From positions 558,001 to 622,000 of the forward strand of contig NZ_BSFL01000003.1 of NCBI RefSeq assembly GCF_027922325.1: a stretch of 64,000 nt of DNA. The letters run 5' to 3'. This DNA is from Methylopila turkensis (lineage in GTDB: Bacteria > Pseudomonadota > Alphaproteobacteria > Rhizobiales > Methylopilaceae). Within the stretch, counting starts at the first letter, position 1. Every line of letters begins with the position of its first letter. Position numbers and translations under genes: made by a program. Under the pieces are notes generated by a model, which worked only from the letters and a program-made list of their open reading frames with translations, was not told where the DNA came from and searched no databases. Below are positions 49,545 through 59,290 of the stretch, in pieces.

Positions 49545-50000
49545 ATGACCACGCCGCATCGGGTTCGCGGACCGATCCGCAGCGCAGCCGTCGCGCTCGC
49601 CGTCGCAGGCGCGGGGCTCGCGGTCGCCTCCTGCGCGGAGACGCAGCAGAAGGGCTACGTGCTCTCGGAGAGCTCGCTGCAGCAGGTGCCGGTCGGCTCG
49701 AGCCAGGAGCAGGTGCTCGTCGTGCTCGGCACGCCCTCGACGACCGCGACGCTGAGGGGCGAGGTCTATTATTACATCTCGCAGACCACGAAGCGTCCCG
49801 TGGCCTTCATGAACCCGACCGTCACCGACCAGCGCGTGCTCGCGGTCTATTTCGACCAAAACCGCCGCGTCGAGCGAATCGCCAATTACGGGCTCAAGGA
49901 CGGTCGCGCGTTCGACTTCATCGGCGAGGTCACGCCGACCGCCGGCCAGGAGACGACCTTCATCGAGCAGGCGCTCAAGGGCATCCTGTCCACCGAGTGA
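49545..50000 (+). CDS. bamE: Outer membrane assembly lipoprotein BamE (SmpA/OmlA)
   Basis: A 151-residue lipoprotein. The signal peptide has a lipobox-type end, VASC (residue ~30), so it is lipidated and anchored in the outer membrane. The mature SmpA/OmlA domain shows VPVGSSQEQVLVVLGTPSTTATLRGEVYYYISQ and LAVYFDQNRRVERIANYGLKDGR. It stabilises the BAM complex that inserts outer-membrane barrels, complementing TamAB in this window. GGGGAGGG lies 8 bases before ATG 49545. Confidence 0.92.
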   Translation: MTTPHRVRGPIRSAAVALAVAGAGLAVASCAETQQKGYVLSESSLQQVPVGSSQEQVLVVLGTPSTTATLRGEVYYYISQTTKRPVAFMNPTVTDQRVLAVYFDQNRRVERIANYGLKDGRAFDFIGEVTPTAGQETTFIEQALKGILSTE

Positions 50001-50047
50001 AGACGCCTTCGTTTTCGCACAGCGCCACGCTTTTCGGGAGCCGCCGC

Positions 50048-50470
50048 ATGCGCCTGCGGGCCGCCGTCCTCGCCAGCCTCGCCATCGCCGGCCTTTGGTC
50101 GCCCGGAGCCAACGCCGCCCCAGGCGACAAGCAGTTCGTCGGCATCGAGAACCACGATCCGCGCTCGTTCCAGCGCGCCCTGCGCGCGGGCGCCGATTTC
50201 GTCCGCGGCGGCCGAGGCCGGCAGTTCCAGATCATCCTGTCCGGTCGCGGCGCGATCCTGGTCATTCCCGGCACCTCGACGGTGCAGCGCGACATGCAGA
50301 CCCTGCGCGCCCCCGGCCTCAAGGTCGTCGCGTGCCGCGAGACCATGGACGCGCTGTCGCGCGCGAACCGGCGCCGGGTTCCGGTGATCCCGGGGGCGAC
50401 GGTCGAGAAGTGCGAAGGTCTGCGCAACCGGCTCACCGTCGGCGGCTGGCAGTACGCGCCAGGCCTCTGA
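50048..50470 (+). CDS. Periplasmic DsrE/DsrF-like protein
   Basis: A 140-residue protein. Signal peptide MRLRAAVLASLAIAGLWSPGANA is followed by a small alpha/beta domain of DsrE-like type: FQIILSGRGAILVIPGTS, LKVVACRETMDALS, VIPGATVEKCEGLRNRLTVGGWQY, with a conserved cysteine (VACRETM) in the position used by sulfur-relay relatives. Exact function is unknown. I used ATG 50048 with GGGAG upstream; a GTG at 49997 overlapping bamE is an alternative that would disrupt the signal peptide. Confidence 0.72.
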   Translation: MRLRAAVLASLAIAGLWSPGANAAPGDKQFVGIENHDPRSFQRALRAGADFVRGGRGRQFQIILSGRGAILVIPGTSTVQRDMQTLRAPGLKVVACRETMDALSRANRRRVPVIPGATVEKCEGLRNRLTVGGWQYAPGL

Positions 50471-50523
50471 GCGCCAGGCCTCTCAAAGCCAACCCTCTCA
50501 GCGCCAAACCTCTGAGGGCTGTG
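50464..50523. repeat. Four degenerate 15-bp tandem repeats
   Basis: Units at 50464-50478, 50479-50493, 50494-50508 and 50509-50523 all begin CCTCT and share the pattern CCTCTgAGCGCCAgg with several mismatches. They begin in the last codons of the DsrE-like gene and run into the non-coding gap before the DUF1489 gene. Confidence 0.65.
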
Positions 50524-50609
50524 GACGCCGAGCGCCCGCCCCTGCCCGCGGGCAGCTCCCGGCCCTATGATCGCGCTCCGGGCGCGACGCCCGACGGTCA
50601 GGCTCCCTC

Positions 50610-51047
50610 ATGACGCTTCATCTGCAAAAGCTCTGCGTCGGCTGCGACTCGGTCGAGGACCTCGCGTCGTGGATCGACGAGCGCATGGCGGAGAAGCGCC
50701 GGCGCGGCCTGCCGGAGGAGCACGTTCACACGACGCGGATGTCGCCGAAGCGCGTCGAGGAGTTGCTCGACGGCGGCTCGCTCTACTGGATCATCAAGGG
50801 CGCGATCCTGGCGCGGCAGCCGCTGCTCGACCTGCGCGCGGTCAAGGGCGCGGACGGCGTCACGCGTTGCGAGCTGGTGCTGGCTCACGAGCTGGTTCCG
50901 GTGCGGCCCGCGCCGCGGCGCCCGTTCCAGGGCTGGCGCTATCTTGCGGCCGCCGACGCGCCGCGCGACCTCGAGGACGCCGCAGCCGCCGCGCCGGGCC
51001 TTCCGGCGGCGCTTGCGCAGGAACTCAGGAGCCTGGGTCTGCTATAA
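50610..51047 (+). CDS. DUF1489 family protein
   Basis: A 145-residue protein starting MTLHLQKLCVGCDSVEDLASWI. The block HVHTTRMSPKRVEELLDGGSLYWIIKGAILARQPLLDLRAV is the hallmark of the alphaproteobacterial DUF1489 family; family length is 140-150. No function is established; it looks like a small cytoplasmic alpha/beta protein. It lies 31 bases before the DUF599 gene on the same strand. Confidence 0.88.
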   Translation: MTLHLQKLCVGCDSVEDLASWIDERMAEKRRRGLPEEHVHTTRMSPKRVEELLDGGSLYWIIKGAILARQPLLDLRAVKGADGVTRCELVLAHELVPVRPAPRRPFQGWRYLAAADAPRDLEDAAAAAPGLPAALAQELRSLGLL

Positions 51048-51078
51048 GCGGGAACACGGCGCGACCGGGACCGGCTCC

Positions 51079-51759
51079 ATGACCTCGCTCTACGACCTCT
51101 CGAACCTGATCGCGATCGCCTACTTCCTGCTGGTCTGGTTCGGCCATTTCGCATGGTCGGAGCATTCGCCCGCGAGCCTCAATTCGGTCATGGAGGCGCG
51201 CCGGCGCGACTGGATGCGGCGCATGGCGGCGCGCGAGAACCGGATGCCCGACGCCATCGCGATGCAGGGCCTCCAGAACGGCTCCGCCTTCTTCGCCTCC
51301 ACCACCCTTCTCGCCGTCGGCGGCTGCTTCGCGGCGCTCGGCGCCAGCGGCGAAGCGATCGAGGTGTTCTCCTATCTGCCGCTCGGCATCGCCATGACCC
51401 GCGAGGTCTACGACGTGAAGGTTCTGGGGATGGCGGCCATCCTCGTCTACGCCTTCTTCAAGTTCGTCTGGTCGTACCGGCTGTTCAACTACTGCTCGAT
51501 CCTTGTCGTCTGCACGCCGCCCCGGGAAGAACTCGGCATGGCGGAGACGGCGGTCGCGATCGAGCGCGCCGCCCGGATGAACATCGAGGCCGGCCGCCAC
51601 TTCAACCGCGGCCTGCGCGGCGTGTTCTTCTCGCTCGCCTATCTCGGATGGTTCGCGAGCCCGTGGGCGCTGATGGCGACGACGACCGTCGTCACCATCA
51701 TCCTGCACCGCCGCCAGTTCGACTCGAAGCCGCTCGAGGCTGCGAGCTACGACGGCTGA
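51079..51759 (+). CDS. DUF599 family membrane protein
   Basis: A 226-residue membrane protein with four spans (residues ~5-25, ~70-95, ~110-135, ~185-210). The motif LNSVMEARRRDWMRRMAARENRMPDAIAMQGLQNGSAFFASTTLL is typical of the DUF599 family. Function unknown. Start ATG 51079. Its last 13 bases overlap the end of the convergent cimA gene, so the two are read tail to tail through each other. Confidence 0.88.
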   Translation: MTSLYDLSNLIAIAYFLLVWFGHFAWSEHSPASLNSVMEARRRDWMRRMAARENRMPDAIAMQGLQNGSAFFASTTLLAVGGCFAALGASGEAIEVFSYLPLGIAMTREVYDVKVLGMAAILVYAFFKFVWSYRLFNYCSILVVCTPPREELGMAETAVAIERAARMNIEAGRHFNRGLRGVFFSLAYLGWFASPWALMATTTVVTIILHRRQFDSKPLEAASYDG

Positions 51760-53356
51760 CCTTCCGCCGGCGCGCCGGCCTTCAGCAGCTTGTAGGTCAC
51801 GCTGTCCACGAGCGCCTGGAACGAGGCGTCGATGATGTTCGGCGACACGCCGACCGTGGTCCAGACCTCGCCGTCGCCGTCGGTCGATTCGACCAGAACC
51901 CGCGTCACGGCCTCGGTGCCGCCGTTCAGGATGCGCACCTTGTAGTCCGTCAGCTTGAGGTCGGCGATGTAGGGCTGGTACCGGCCAAGATCCTTGCGCA
52001 GCGCGACGTCGAGCGCGTTGACCGGGCCGATGCCTTCCGCGGCGGTCATCAAGGGCTCGCCGTCGACCATCGCCTTCACCACCGCTTCCGACACCGTCAC
52101 CCGCTCGCCGAAGGCGTTGTGGCGGCGCTCGACCATCACGCGGAAGCTTTCGACCGAGAAGAAGTCGGGGACACGGCCAAGCGCCCGCTTGGCGAGCAGC
52201 GCGAAGGACGCCTCGGCGCCCTCGTAGGAGTAGCCGAGCGCCTCGCGCTCCTTGACCGTCGCGAGCAGAAGGTCGAGCCGCGGGTCGGCCTTGTCGACCT
52301 CGACGCCGACGCGCGCGAGCTCCGCCAGCAGGTTGGACTTGCCGCCCTGGTCCGAGACCAGCAGGCGGCGCCGGTTGCCTACGCTTTCGGGCGCCACATG
52401 CTCGTAGGTCCGGGGGTCCTTCAGGATCGCGGAGGCGTGGATGCCCGCCTTGGTCGCGAAGGCGTTGGCGCCGACATAGGGCGCGTAGCGGTTCGACGGC
52501 CGGTTCACCAGTTCGTCGAAGGCGCGCGAGAGCTGCGACAGCGACGCCAGCCCCTCGTCGGACACGCCGATCTCGAACCGCTCGGCGAAATCGGGCTTCA
52601 GCTTCAGCGTCGGGATCAGCGTGACGAGATTGGCGTTGCCGCAGCGCTCGCCGAGCCCGTTCAGCGTCCCCTGGATCTGGCGCACGCCGGCGCCGACCGC
52701 GGCCAGCGAGTTGGCGACCGCGAGCCCCATGTCGTCATGGGCGTGGATGCCGAGATGGTCGCCCGGCGCCGCATGGATCGCCTCCCGCACGATCGCCGCG
52801 ACTTCGTCCGGGAGGGTCCCGCCGTTGGTGTCGCACAGCACCACCCAGCGCGCCCCCGCCTCCCTTGCGGTGTGGACGCAGGCGAGCGCGTAGGCCGGGT
52901 TCGCCTTGAACCCGTCGAAGAAGTGCTCGCAGTCGATCATCGCTTCCTTGCCGGCGGCGACGGCGGCGCGGACGGTGTCCCGGATCTGCTCGAGATTCTG
53001 GTCGAGCGTGACGCCGAGCGCGTGGACGACATGAAAGTCCGAGGTCTTGGCGACGAAGCAGCAGGCCGCGGCCTTGGCCTGCAGCACGCCCTGAAGACCG
53101 GGATCGTTCTCCGCCGAACGGCCGGTCCGCTTCGTCATGCCGAAGGCGGTGAACACCGCGCGCTCGGTGCGGGGCGCCGAGAAGAACTCGGTGTCCGTTG
53201 GATTCGCGCCGGGAAAGCCGCCCTCCACGTAGTCCACGCCCAGACGGTCGAGCAGGCGCGCGACCATGATCTTGTCCTGCAGCGTGAAATCGACGCCCGC
53301 CGTCTGCGCCCCGTCGCGCAGGGTGGTGTCGAACAGGTAGAGCCGTTCGCGCGCGT

Positions 53357-53360
<4 letters not shown>
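51747..53360 (-). CDS. cimA: Citramalate synthase
   Basis: A 537-residue enzyme of the HMGL/isopropylmalate synthase family that condenses pyruvate and acetyl-CoA to citramalate, the threonine-independent entry to isoleucine. TIM-barrel motifs: [78 protein letters not shown]. The C-terminal LeuA-type regulatory domain ([38 protein letters not shown]) senses the end product. It starts at GTG 53360 overlapping the cysS stop (GTGA). Its N-terminal GAQTAGVDF favours CimA over LeuA. Confidence 0.92.
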
Positions 53361-54715
<1,355 letters not shown>

Positions 54716-54913
54716 GCCCCATCCTCCTCGTCGGCCGGAGGCGCCGCTGTTCTCTTGACGACAAAGAAAAACCGCCGCGCTCAGCCTGTCGCTTAAGCGC
54801 AGATAATGACGATCCGGTTGATGCGGGACGTCGCGATCTTCATGGCGCGGGACAATGGTTGAGCGAATGTTCTGCGTCAAGCGATCGCGGCGGGGGACGC
54901 CCGGCCGCGGCCC

Positions 54914-55480
54914 TTACGCCGGCAGCTGCGGATCGCGCGCCTCGGCCGTGACGGCGCGCAGCGCGTCCTCCGCGGCGAGGAACGCCTCAACCTCCGGCGC
55001 GGGCGGCGGGCTTTCCGCCACGACCCCGACCTCGGCCATCAGCTCCCGGATCGGCACGAAGCGGCGGGCGGCGCGGTCGTAGAGCGCGGCCCGCACCAGC
55101 GCGATCGCCGCCACGGCGTCGCCCTCGTCCAGGAAGCGGTGCTCGATCACGAGATGCGTCTCGGTCCAGGACGCGATCGCGGTGCGGAGCCGGAAGCGCG
55201 CGAACGGCCGCAGCTCGCGGCGGAACCGGATCTCTCCCGCGCTCACGACCGGCGTCCAGCGATGCGCGAGCACCGCGCGCCAGAGCCCCGACCGCAGGAT
55301 CATGTCCGTGCGCCCGAGGTCCATCAGGGTCCAATACCGCCCGTTGTTCATGTGCGCGGACAGATCGAGGTCGTGCGGCCAGACCCGGAAGGTGAGATTC
55401 GAGACGTCGAAGGGCGGCGTCAGCTTTGGCCGGAACCGGAACGTCACGATCAGCCACAGCAGGCGCAACCAGAGATTCAT
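54914..55480 (-). CDS. Acyl-CoA thioesterase, hotdog fold
   Basis: A 188-residue thioesterase of the 4HBT-like family. It shows LTFRVWPHDLDLSAHMNNGRYWTLMDLGRTDMI, where the N-G-R-Y and D-L-G-R segment forms the active-site helix, and an RFRRELRPFARFRLRTAIASW beta strand. It likely hydrolyses acyl-CoA; the substrate is unknown. Start ATG 55480 gives MNLWLRLLWL, a hydrophobic head seen in relatives. It is divergent from pqqA across a 275-base region. Confidence 0.82.
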   Translation of the reverse strand: MNLWLRLLWLIVTFRFRPKLTPPFDVSNLTFRVWPHDLDLSAHMNNGRYWTLMDLGRTDMILRSGLWRAVLAHRWTPVVSAGEIRFRRELRPFARFRLRTAIASWTETHLVIEHRFLDEGDAVAAIALVRAALYDRAARRFVPIRELMAEVGVVAESPPPAPEVEAFLAAEDALRAVTAEARDPQLPA

Positions 55481-55697
55481 GAGCGGATAGAACTTTCGGC
55501 GATGCGGTGGTCGAGGCGGAGCCTGGGGACGAACAAGCGGCGCCCTTGGTAACACAGGCGACGGCCTGCCGCGCGCATGCGCCTGCCGCAGCGCGGCATA
55601 AGAGTTTCTTGAGATTGAAGCGGTTTCATTACGAAGATTTAAGCCGCCGATCGCTGGCGCAATCAGGTCGCCAAAGCTACCTTCCAACGTGCGCAAA

Positions 55698-55715
55698 GCA
55701 ACGTGCGAACGTTGC
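55698..55715 (+). promoter_or_regulatory. GNRA-loop hairpin in the pqqA leader
   Basis: A perfect 7-bp stem (GCAACGT / ACGTTGC) closed by a GCGA tetraloop lies 41 bases before pqqA. CAACGTGCG also occurs as a direct repeat at 55685-55693 and 55699-55707. The sequence CTTAGGA is repeated at 55731 and 55742, the second copy containing the ribosome site. The 275-base region shows no clear sigma-70 hexamers to my eye. Confidence 0.45.
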
Positions 55716-55755
55716 TCCGAGCGTGAAAGTCTTAGGAAACCCTTAGGAGGCTACA

Positions 55756-55836
55756 ATGGCCATCTGGACCGCCCCGATCGTCGAAGAGACCCCCGTCGGC
55801 CTCGAAGTGACGTCGTACTCCCCGGCTGAGCTCTGA
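55756..55836 (+). CDS. pqqA: PQQ precursor peptide
   Basis: A 26-residue peptide, too short for routine gene finding. The precursor residues are E17 and Y21 in EVTSY, the E-x3-Y pair cross-linked by PqqE to form the PQQ skeleton. The ribosome site AGGAGG lies 5 bases before the ATG, the strongest in the window, as expected for a highly expressed substrate. A hairpin spans the stop codon, which should separate its expression level from pqqB onward. The peptide is shorter at the C-terminus than the M. extorquens PqqA (29 residues, from memory). Confidence 0.95.
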   Translation: MAIWTAPIVEETPVGLEVTSYSPAEL

Positions 55837-55842
55837 GCTCAG
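55826..55842 (+). promoter_or_regulatory. Hairpin across the pqqA stop codon
   Basis: A perfect 7-bp stem (CTGAGCT / AGCTCAG) with a three-base loop contains the pqqA TGA at its apex. It lies 45 bases before pqqB. It could cause partial termination or protect a short pqqA transcript, keeping pqqA in excess over pqqBCDE. Confidence 0.55.
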
Positions 55843-55886
55843 TCGAATGGTTTTCGAGATCGACGAACGTCTCGTAGGCTGACGCC

Positions 55887-56840
55887 ATGACGTTGCGGAT
55901 CGTCGTTCTCGGCTCCGCCGCCGGCGGCGGCTTTCCCCAGTGGAATTGCCGCTGTCCGGTGTGCGCGCTGGCGTGGGACCGGGACCCCCGGGTCAAGCCC
56001 CGCACCCAGTCCTCGATCGCGATCGAGACCGGCGACGACCGTTGGACGCTGTTCAACGCCTCGCCCGATCTTCGCTCGCAGATTCTCGCGACGCCGCAGA
56101 TTCAGCCGCGCGGCCTGCGCGACAGCCCGATCCGGTCGGTCGTGCTGACCAATGGCGACGTCGACCATGTGGACGGCCTAATCACGCTGCGCGAGCGTTC
56201 GCCGCTCACGATCTACGCCACCTCCGAAATTTCCGCGATCATCGACGCCAATCCGGTCTACGGCGTGCTCGCCAAGGACGTGGTCGCGCGCCGCACGGTC
56301 GATCTCGGCGCGACGTTCCAGATCGACGACACGACGATCGAGTTCTTCGGCGTTCCCGGCAAGGTGCCGCTCTACATGGAGACGGAGAGCCTGAAGATCG
56401 GCGACGTCGGCGGCGACACGGTCGGCGTGGACGTGCGCAAGGGTGGGTCGCGGCTCGTCTACATTCCCGGCTGCGCGGTGGTGAACGACGACGTTCGCGC
56501 CCGTGTCGAGGGCGCCGACGCTTTGCTGTTCGACGGCACGGTGTTCGAGGACGACGAGATGCAGCGCGCCGGGGTCGGCGTGAAGACGGGCCGGCGCATG
56601 GGCCATGTCCCGCTTTCCGGCGCAGGCGGGTCTCTGGAAGAATTCAAGGGTGTGAATGTCGGCCGGAAGATCTACATTCACATCAACAACACCAACCCCA
56701 TCCTGATCGAGGGCTCGCCCCAGCGGCAGGCCGTCGAGGCCGCCGGATGGGAGGTTTCGGAAGACGGGCTGGAGGTCGCGCTGAGCGACGCCGCCGGGAC
56801 GCGTCACGCCCATGGCGACCGCGGGTCAACCGCGGCGTAA
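55887..56840 (+). CDS. pqqB: PQQ biosynthesis protein B
   Basis: A 317-residue metallo-beta-lactamase-fold protein. LRIVVLGSAAGGGFPQWNCRCPVCALAW opens the chain; NASPDLRSQILATPQ and VLTNGDVDHVDGLITLRE (the lactamase H-x-H site is partly replaced, D-V-D-H-V-D, as in other PqqB) follow, then GHVPLSGAGGSLEEF and IYIHINNTNPIL. PqqB is needed for PQQ formation and is proposed to hydroxylate the tyrosine of the precursor. It lies 50 bases downstream of pqqA. Confidence 0.95.
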   Translation: MTLRIVVLGSAAGGGFPQWNCRCPVCALAWDRDPRVKPRTQSSIAIETGDDRWTLFNASPDLRSQILATPQIQPRGLRDSPIRSVVLTNGDVDHVDGLITLRERSPLTIYATSEISAIIDANPVYGVLAKDVVARRTVDLGATFQIDDTTIEFFGVPGKVPLYMETESLKIGDVGGDTVGVDVRKGGSRLVYIPGCAVVNDDVRARVEGADALLFDGTVFEDDEMQRAGVGVKTGRRMGHVPLSGAGGSLEEFKGVNVGRKIYIHINNTNPILIEGSPQRQAVEAAGWEVSEDGLEVALSDAAGTRHAHGDRGSTAA

Positions 56841-56862
56841 CGATCTGCGGAGGACTTTCGGA

Positions 56863-57615
56863 ATGCCCGAGCTGCTTTCGCCCGCCGACCTTGAGGCGCG
56901 TCTCCGCGACGTCGGCGCCCGGCGGTACCACAGCCTTCATCCGTTCCAGATCCGCCTGCAGTCCGGCCAGTGTTCGCGCACCCAAGTCGAGGCCTGGGCG
57001 CTGAACCGCTATCTCTACCAGGCCTGCATCCCGCAGAAGGACGCCCACATCCTCGCCCGGATGGAAAGCGCCGCCGACCGCCGCGAATGGCGCCAGCGCA
57101 TCATCGACCATGACGGCGAACACGAGGGCGAAGGCGGCATCGCCAAGTGGCTGAAGCTGACCGACGACCTCGGCCTCGATCGCGAGACGGTGGTGTCCGG
57201 ACGGCTCGCCCTGCCCGCCACCAAGTTCGCGGTGACATCGTACATCTCGTTCTGCCGCGACCGTCCGCTGCTGGAGGCGATCGCCTCGTCGCTCACCGAG
57301 CTGTTCTCGCCGTCGGTGATCAAGGTCCGCGCCGAGGGCATGCTCGCCCATTACGACTACGTCACGCCGGAGACGCTGGCCTATTTCAACAAGCGCCCGG
57401 TGCAGGCCAAGCGCGACAGCGACTTCGCGCTCGCCTACGTCATCGAGCACGCCAAGACGCGGGAAGCCCAGGACGCGGCGATCGCGGCGCTCGAGTTCAA
57501 GTGCTCGATGCTGTGGACGATGCTCGACGCGCTCGAGCACGGTTACATCTACGCGAAGCCCTGGCCGGACGCGTTCCAGGCCGAGGCCGGCGCGGCGCGA
57601 CAGGCCGCCGAATGA
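56863..57615 (+). CDS. pqqC: Pyrroloquinoline-quinone synthase PqqC
   Basis: A 250-residue cofactor-free oxidase that catalyses the final ring closure and eight-electron oxidation of AHQQ to PQQ. Conserved blocks: RYHSLHPFQIRLQSGQCSRTQVEAWALNRYLYQACIPQKDA, IIDHDGEHEGEGGIAKWLKL, TSYISFCRDRPLLEAIASSLTELFSP, and AYVIEHAKTREAQDAAIAALEFKCSMLWTMLDALEHGY. Start ATG 56863 has GGAGGA upstream. Unlike M. extorquens, PqqD is not fused; the stop overlaps pqqD. Confidence 0.95.
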   Translation: MPELLSPADLEARLRDVGARRYHSLHPFQIRLQSGQCSRTQVEAWALNRYLYQACIPQKDAHILARMESAADRREWRQRIIDHDGEHEGEGGIAKWLKLTDDLGLDRETVVSGRLALPATKFAVTSYISFCRDRPLLEAIASSLTELFSPSVIKVRAEGMLAHYDYVTPETLAYFNKRPVQAKRDSDFALAYVIEHAKTREAQDAAIAALEFKCSMLWTMLDALEHGYIYAKPWPDAFQAEAGAARQAAE

Positions 57616-57893
57616 CCGAGGTCGCTTCGGAGGCGGTGCCGAAACTGCCGCGCGGCGTGCGTCTTCGCCGCGATGAGGTGCGGAACGAATGGCTCCTGCT
57701 CGCGCCGGAGCGCGTCCTCAAGCCGGACGCGATCGCGGTCGCGGTGCTGGAGCGATGCGACGGCGTGCGGACGGTGGCCGCGATCGTCGACGATCTCGCC
57801 GCCGCCTACGCGGCGCCGCGCGAGACGATCGAGACCGACGTCAAGGCGATGCTCGCGGATCTCGCGAACAAGCGCGTGCTTGATCTGGGCTGA
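57612..57893 (+). CDS. pqqD: PqqA-binding chaperone PqqD
   Basis: A 93-residue winged-helix RiPP recognition element. It binds the PqqA precursor and presents it to PqqE. Features: [54 protein letters not shown], matching the PqqD family. ATG 57612 overlaps the pqqC stop (ATGA). As a free-standing protein it resembles the arrangement in Klebsiella and many rhizobia. Confidence 0.94.
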   Translation: MTEVASEAVPKLPRGVRLRRDEVRNEWLLLAPERVLKPDAIAVAVLERCDGVRTVAAIVDDLAAAYAAPRETIETDVKAMLADLANKRVLDLG

Positions 57894-57958
57894 GGCGGCG
57901 TCCGTCTATCAGCCGAACGGCGGGCGGGCTTTCAGGCCCGCGCGCGGGAGAAGCGTCC

Positions 57959-59152
57959 ATGAACGACATGACCGTTCCGAACCCGGCTTCGGCGACCCGC
58001 GTGGCGCCGCCGGCGCCGCTTGGCATGCTGGCCGAGCTGACGCACCGCTGCCCGCTCTCCTGCCCCTACTGCTCGAACCCGGTGGATCTGGAGAAGCGGT
58101 CGGTCGAACTCGACACCGAGACCTGGAAGCGGGTGTTCTCGGAGGCCGCCGCCATGGGCGTGCTGCACCTCCACCTGTCCGGCGGCGAGCCGACGGCGCG
58201 CAAGGACATCGTCGAGCTCACCGCCCATGCGGTGAAGGTCGGGCTCTACACCAACCTCATCACCTCCGGCATCGGCGTCACCCGCGAGAAGCTGCAGGAG
58301 CTGGCGGACGCAGGGCTGGATCACGTCCAGCTCTCGATCCAGGACGCTCTGCCGGACAACGCCGACCGCATCGCGGGGCTGAAGGGCGCGCATGAGAAGA
58401 AGCGCGTTCTCGCCGGCCACGTGCTGGAGCTCGGCCTTCCGCTCACGATCAACGCCGTGATCCACCGCGCCAACATCGAGAACATCGAGGCGCTGGTGCA
58501 CATGGCGCTGGAGTTCGGCGCCCGCCGCGTCGAGATCGCGCATTCGCAATATTACGGCTGGGCGCTCGAGAACCGGAACATGCTCATGCCGACGCGCGAG
58601 CAGGTGATGAAGGCGGCCGACACCGTGGAGCGGCTGCGCGAGGAGCTTGAGGGCAAGCTCGTCATCGACGCCGTGGTGCCGGACTATTACGCCCGCCGTC
58701 CGAAGCCCTGCGTCGGCGGCTGGGGCAGGCAGTCGCTGAACGTCACGCCGCAGGGCAAGGTGCTGCCCTGCCACGCGGCCGAGACCATCCCCCATCTCGT
58801 GTTCGACTACGTCACCGAGAAAAGCCTGTCGGAGATCTGGGAGCATGGCTCCGCCTTCGAGGCCTATCGCGGAACGAGCTGGATGAAGGAGCCCTGCACC
58901 TCCTGCCCGCGCAAGGAGATCGACTTCGGCGGCTGCCGCTGCCAGGCGCTCGCGATCACCGGCGACCCCGCCAACGCCGACCCGGCCTGCTCGCTGTCGC
59001 CCTATCACGCCAAGATCACATCGCTGGCGCTGAAGGCGGCGGACTCCGGCAAGTCCGACTACATCTACCGCAGCTTCGGCGGCGCGAAGGGCGGGCCGCG
59101 CGTGGAGATCACGCGCTCGAACTCGTCCGGAGCCGACCTCCCGCCGAACTGA
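57959..59152 (+). CDS. pqqE: PqqA peptide cyclase, radical SAM
   Basis: A 397-residue radical SAM enzyme. The SAM cluster cysteines are C31, C35 and C38 (RCPLSCPYC). The C-terminal SPASM region holds auxiliary cluster cysteines in [30 protein letters not shown] and [11 protein letters not shown]. It forms the C-C bond between Glu and Tyr of PqqA, with PqqD as helper. Ribosome site GGGAGAAG precedes ATG 57959. It is the last pqq gene here; no pqqF or pqqG protease gene follows. Confidence 0.95.
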   Translation: MNDMTVPNPASATRVAPPAPLGMLAELTHRCPLSCPYCSNPVDLEKRSVELDTETWKRVFSEAAAMGVLHLHLSGGEPTARKDIVELTAHAVKVGLYTNLITSGIGVTREKLQELADAGLDHVQLSIQDALPDNADRIAGLKGAHEKKRVLAGHVLELGLPLTINAVIHRANIENIEALVHMALEFGARRVEIAHSQYYGWALENRNMLMPTREQVMKAADTVERLREELEGKLVIDAVVPDYYARRPKPCVGGWGRQSLNVTPQGKVLPCHAAETIPHLVFDYVTEKSLSEIWEHGSAFEAYRGTSWMKEPCTSCPRKEIDFGGCRCQALAITGDPANADPACSLSPYHAKITSLALKAADSGKSDYIYRSFGGAKGGPRVEITRSNSSGADLPPN

Positions 59153-59290
59153 TCGGCCTGCGCGGCGCCTGCGGGGCCGCATCCTCACTTCCGTCTCAAT
59201 CCGGCGGCCCTGTGCGCAGCGGCCTCGAAAAGGTATGTACGGGTCGGGGCCGGCGCCGCAGACGGCGTCGAATCGCCTGAAAGGATGCGG

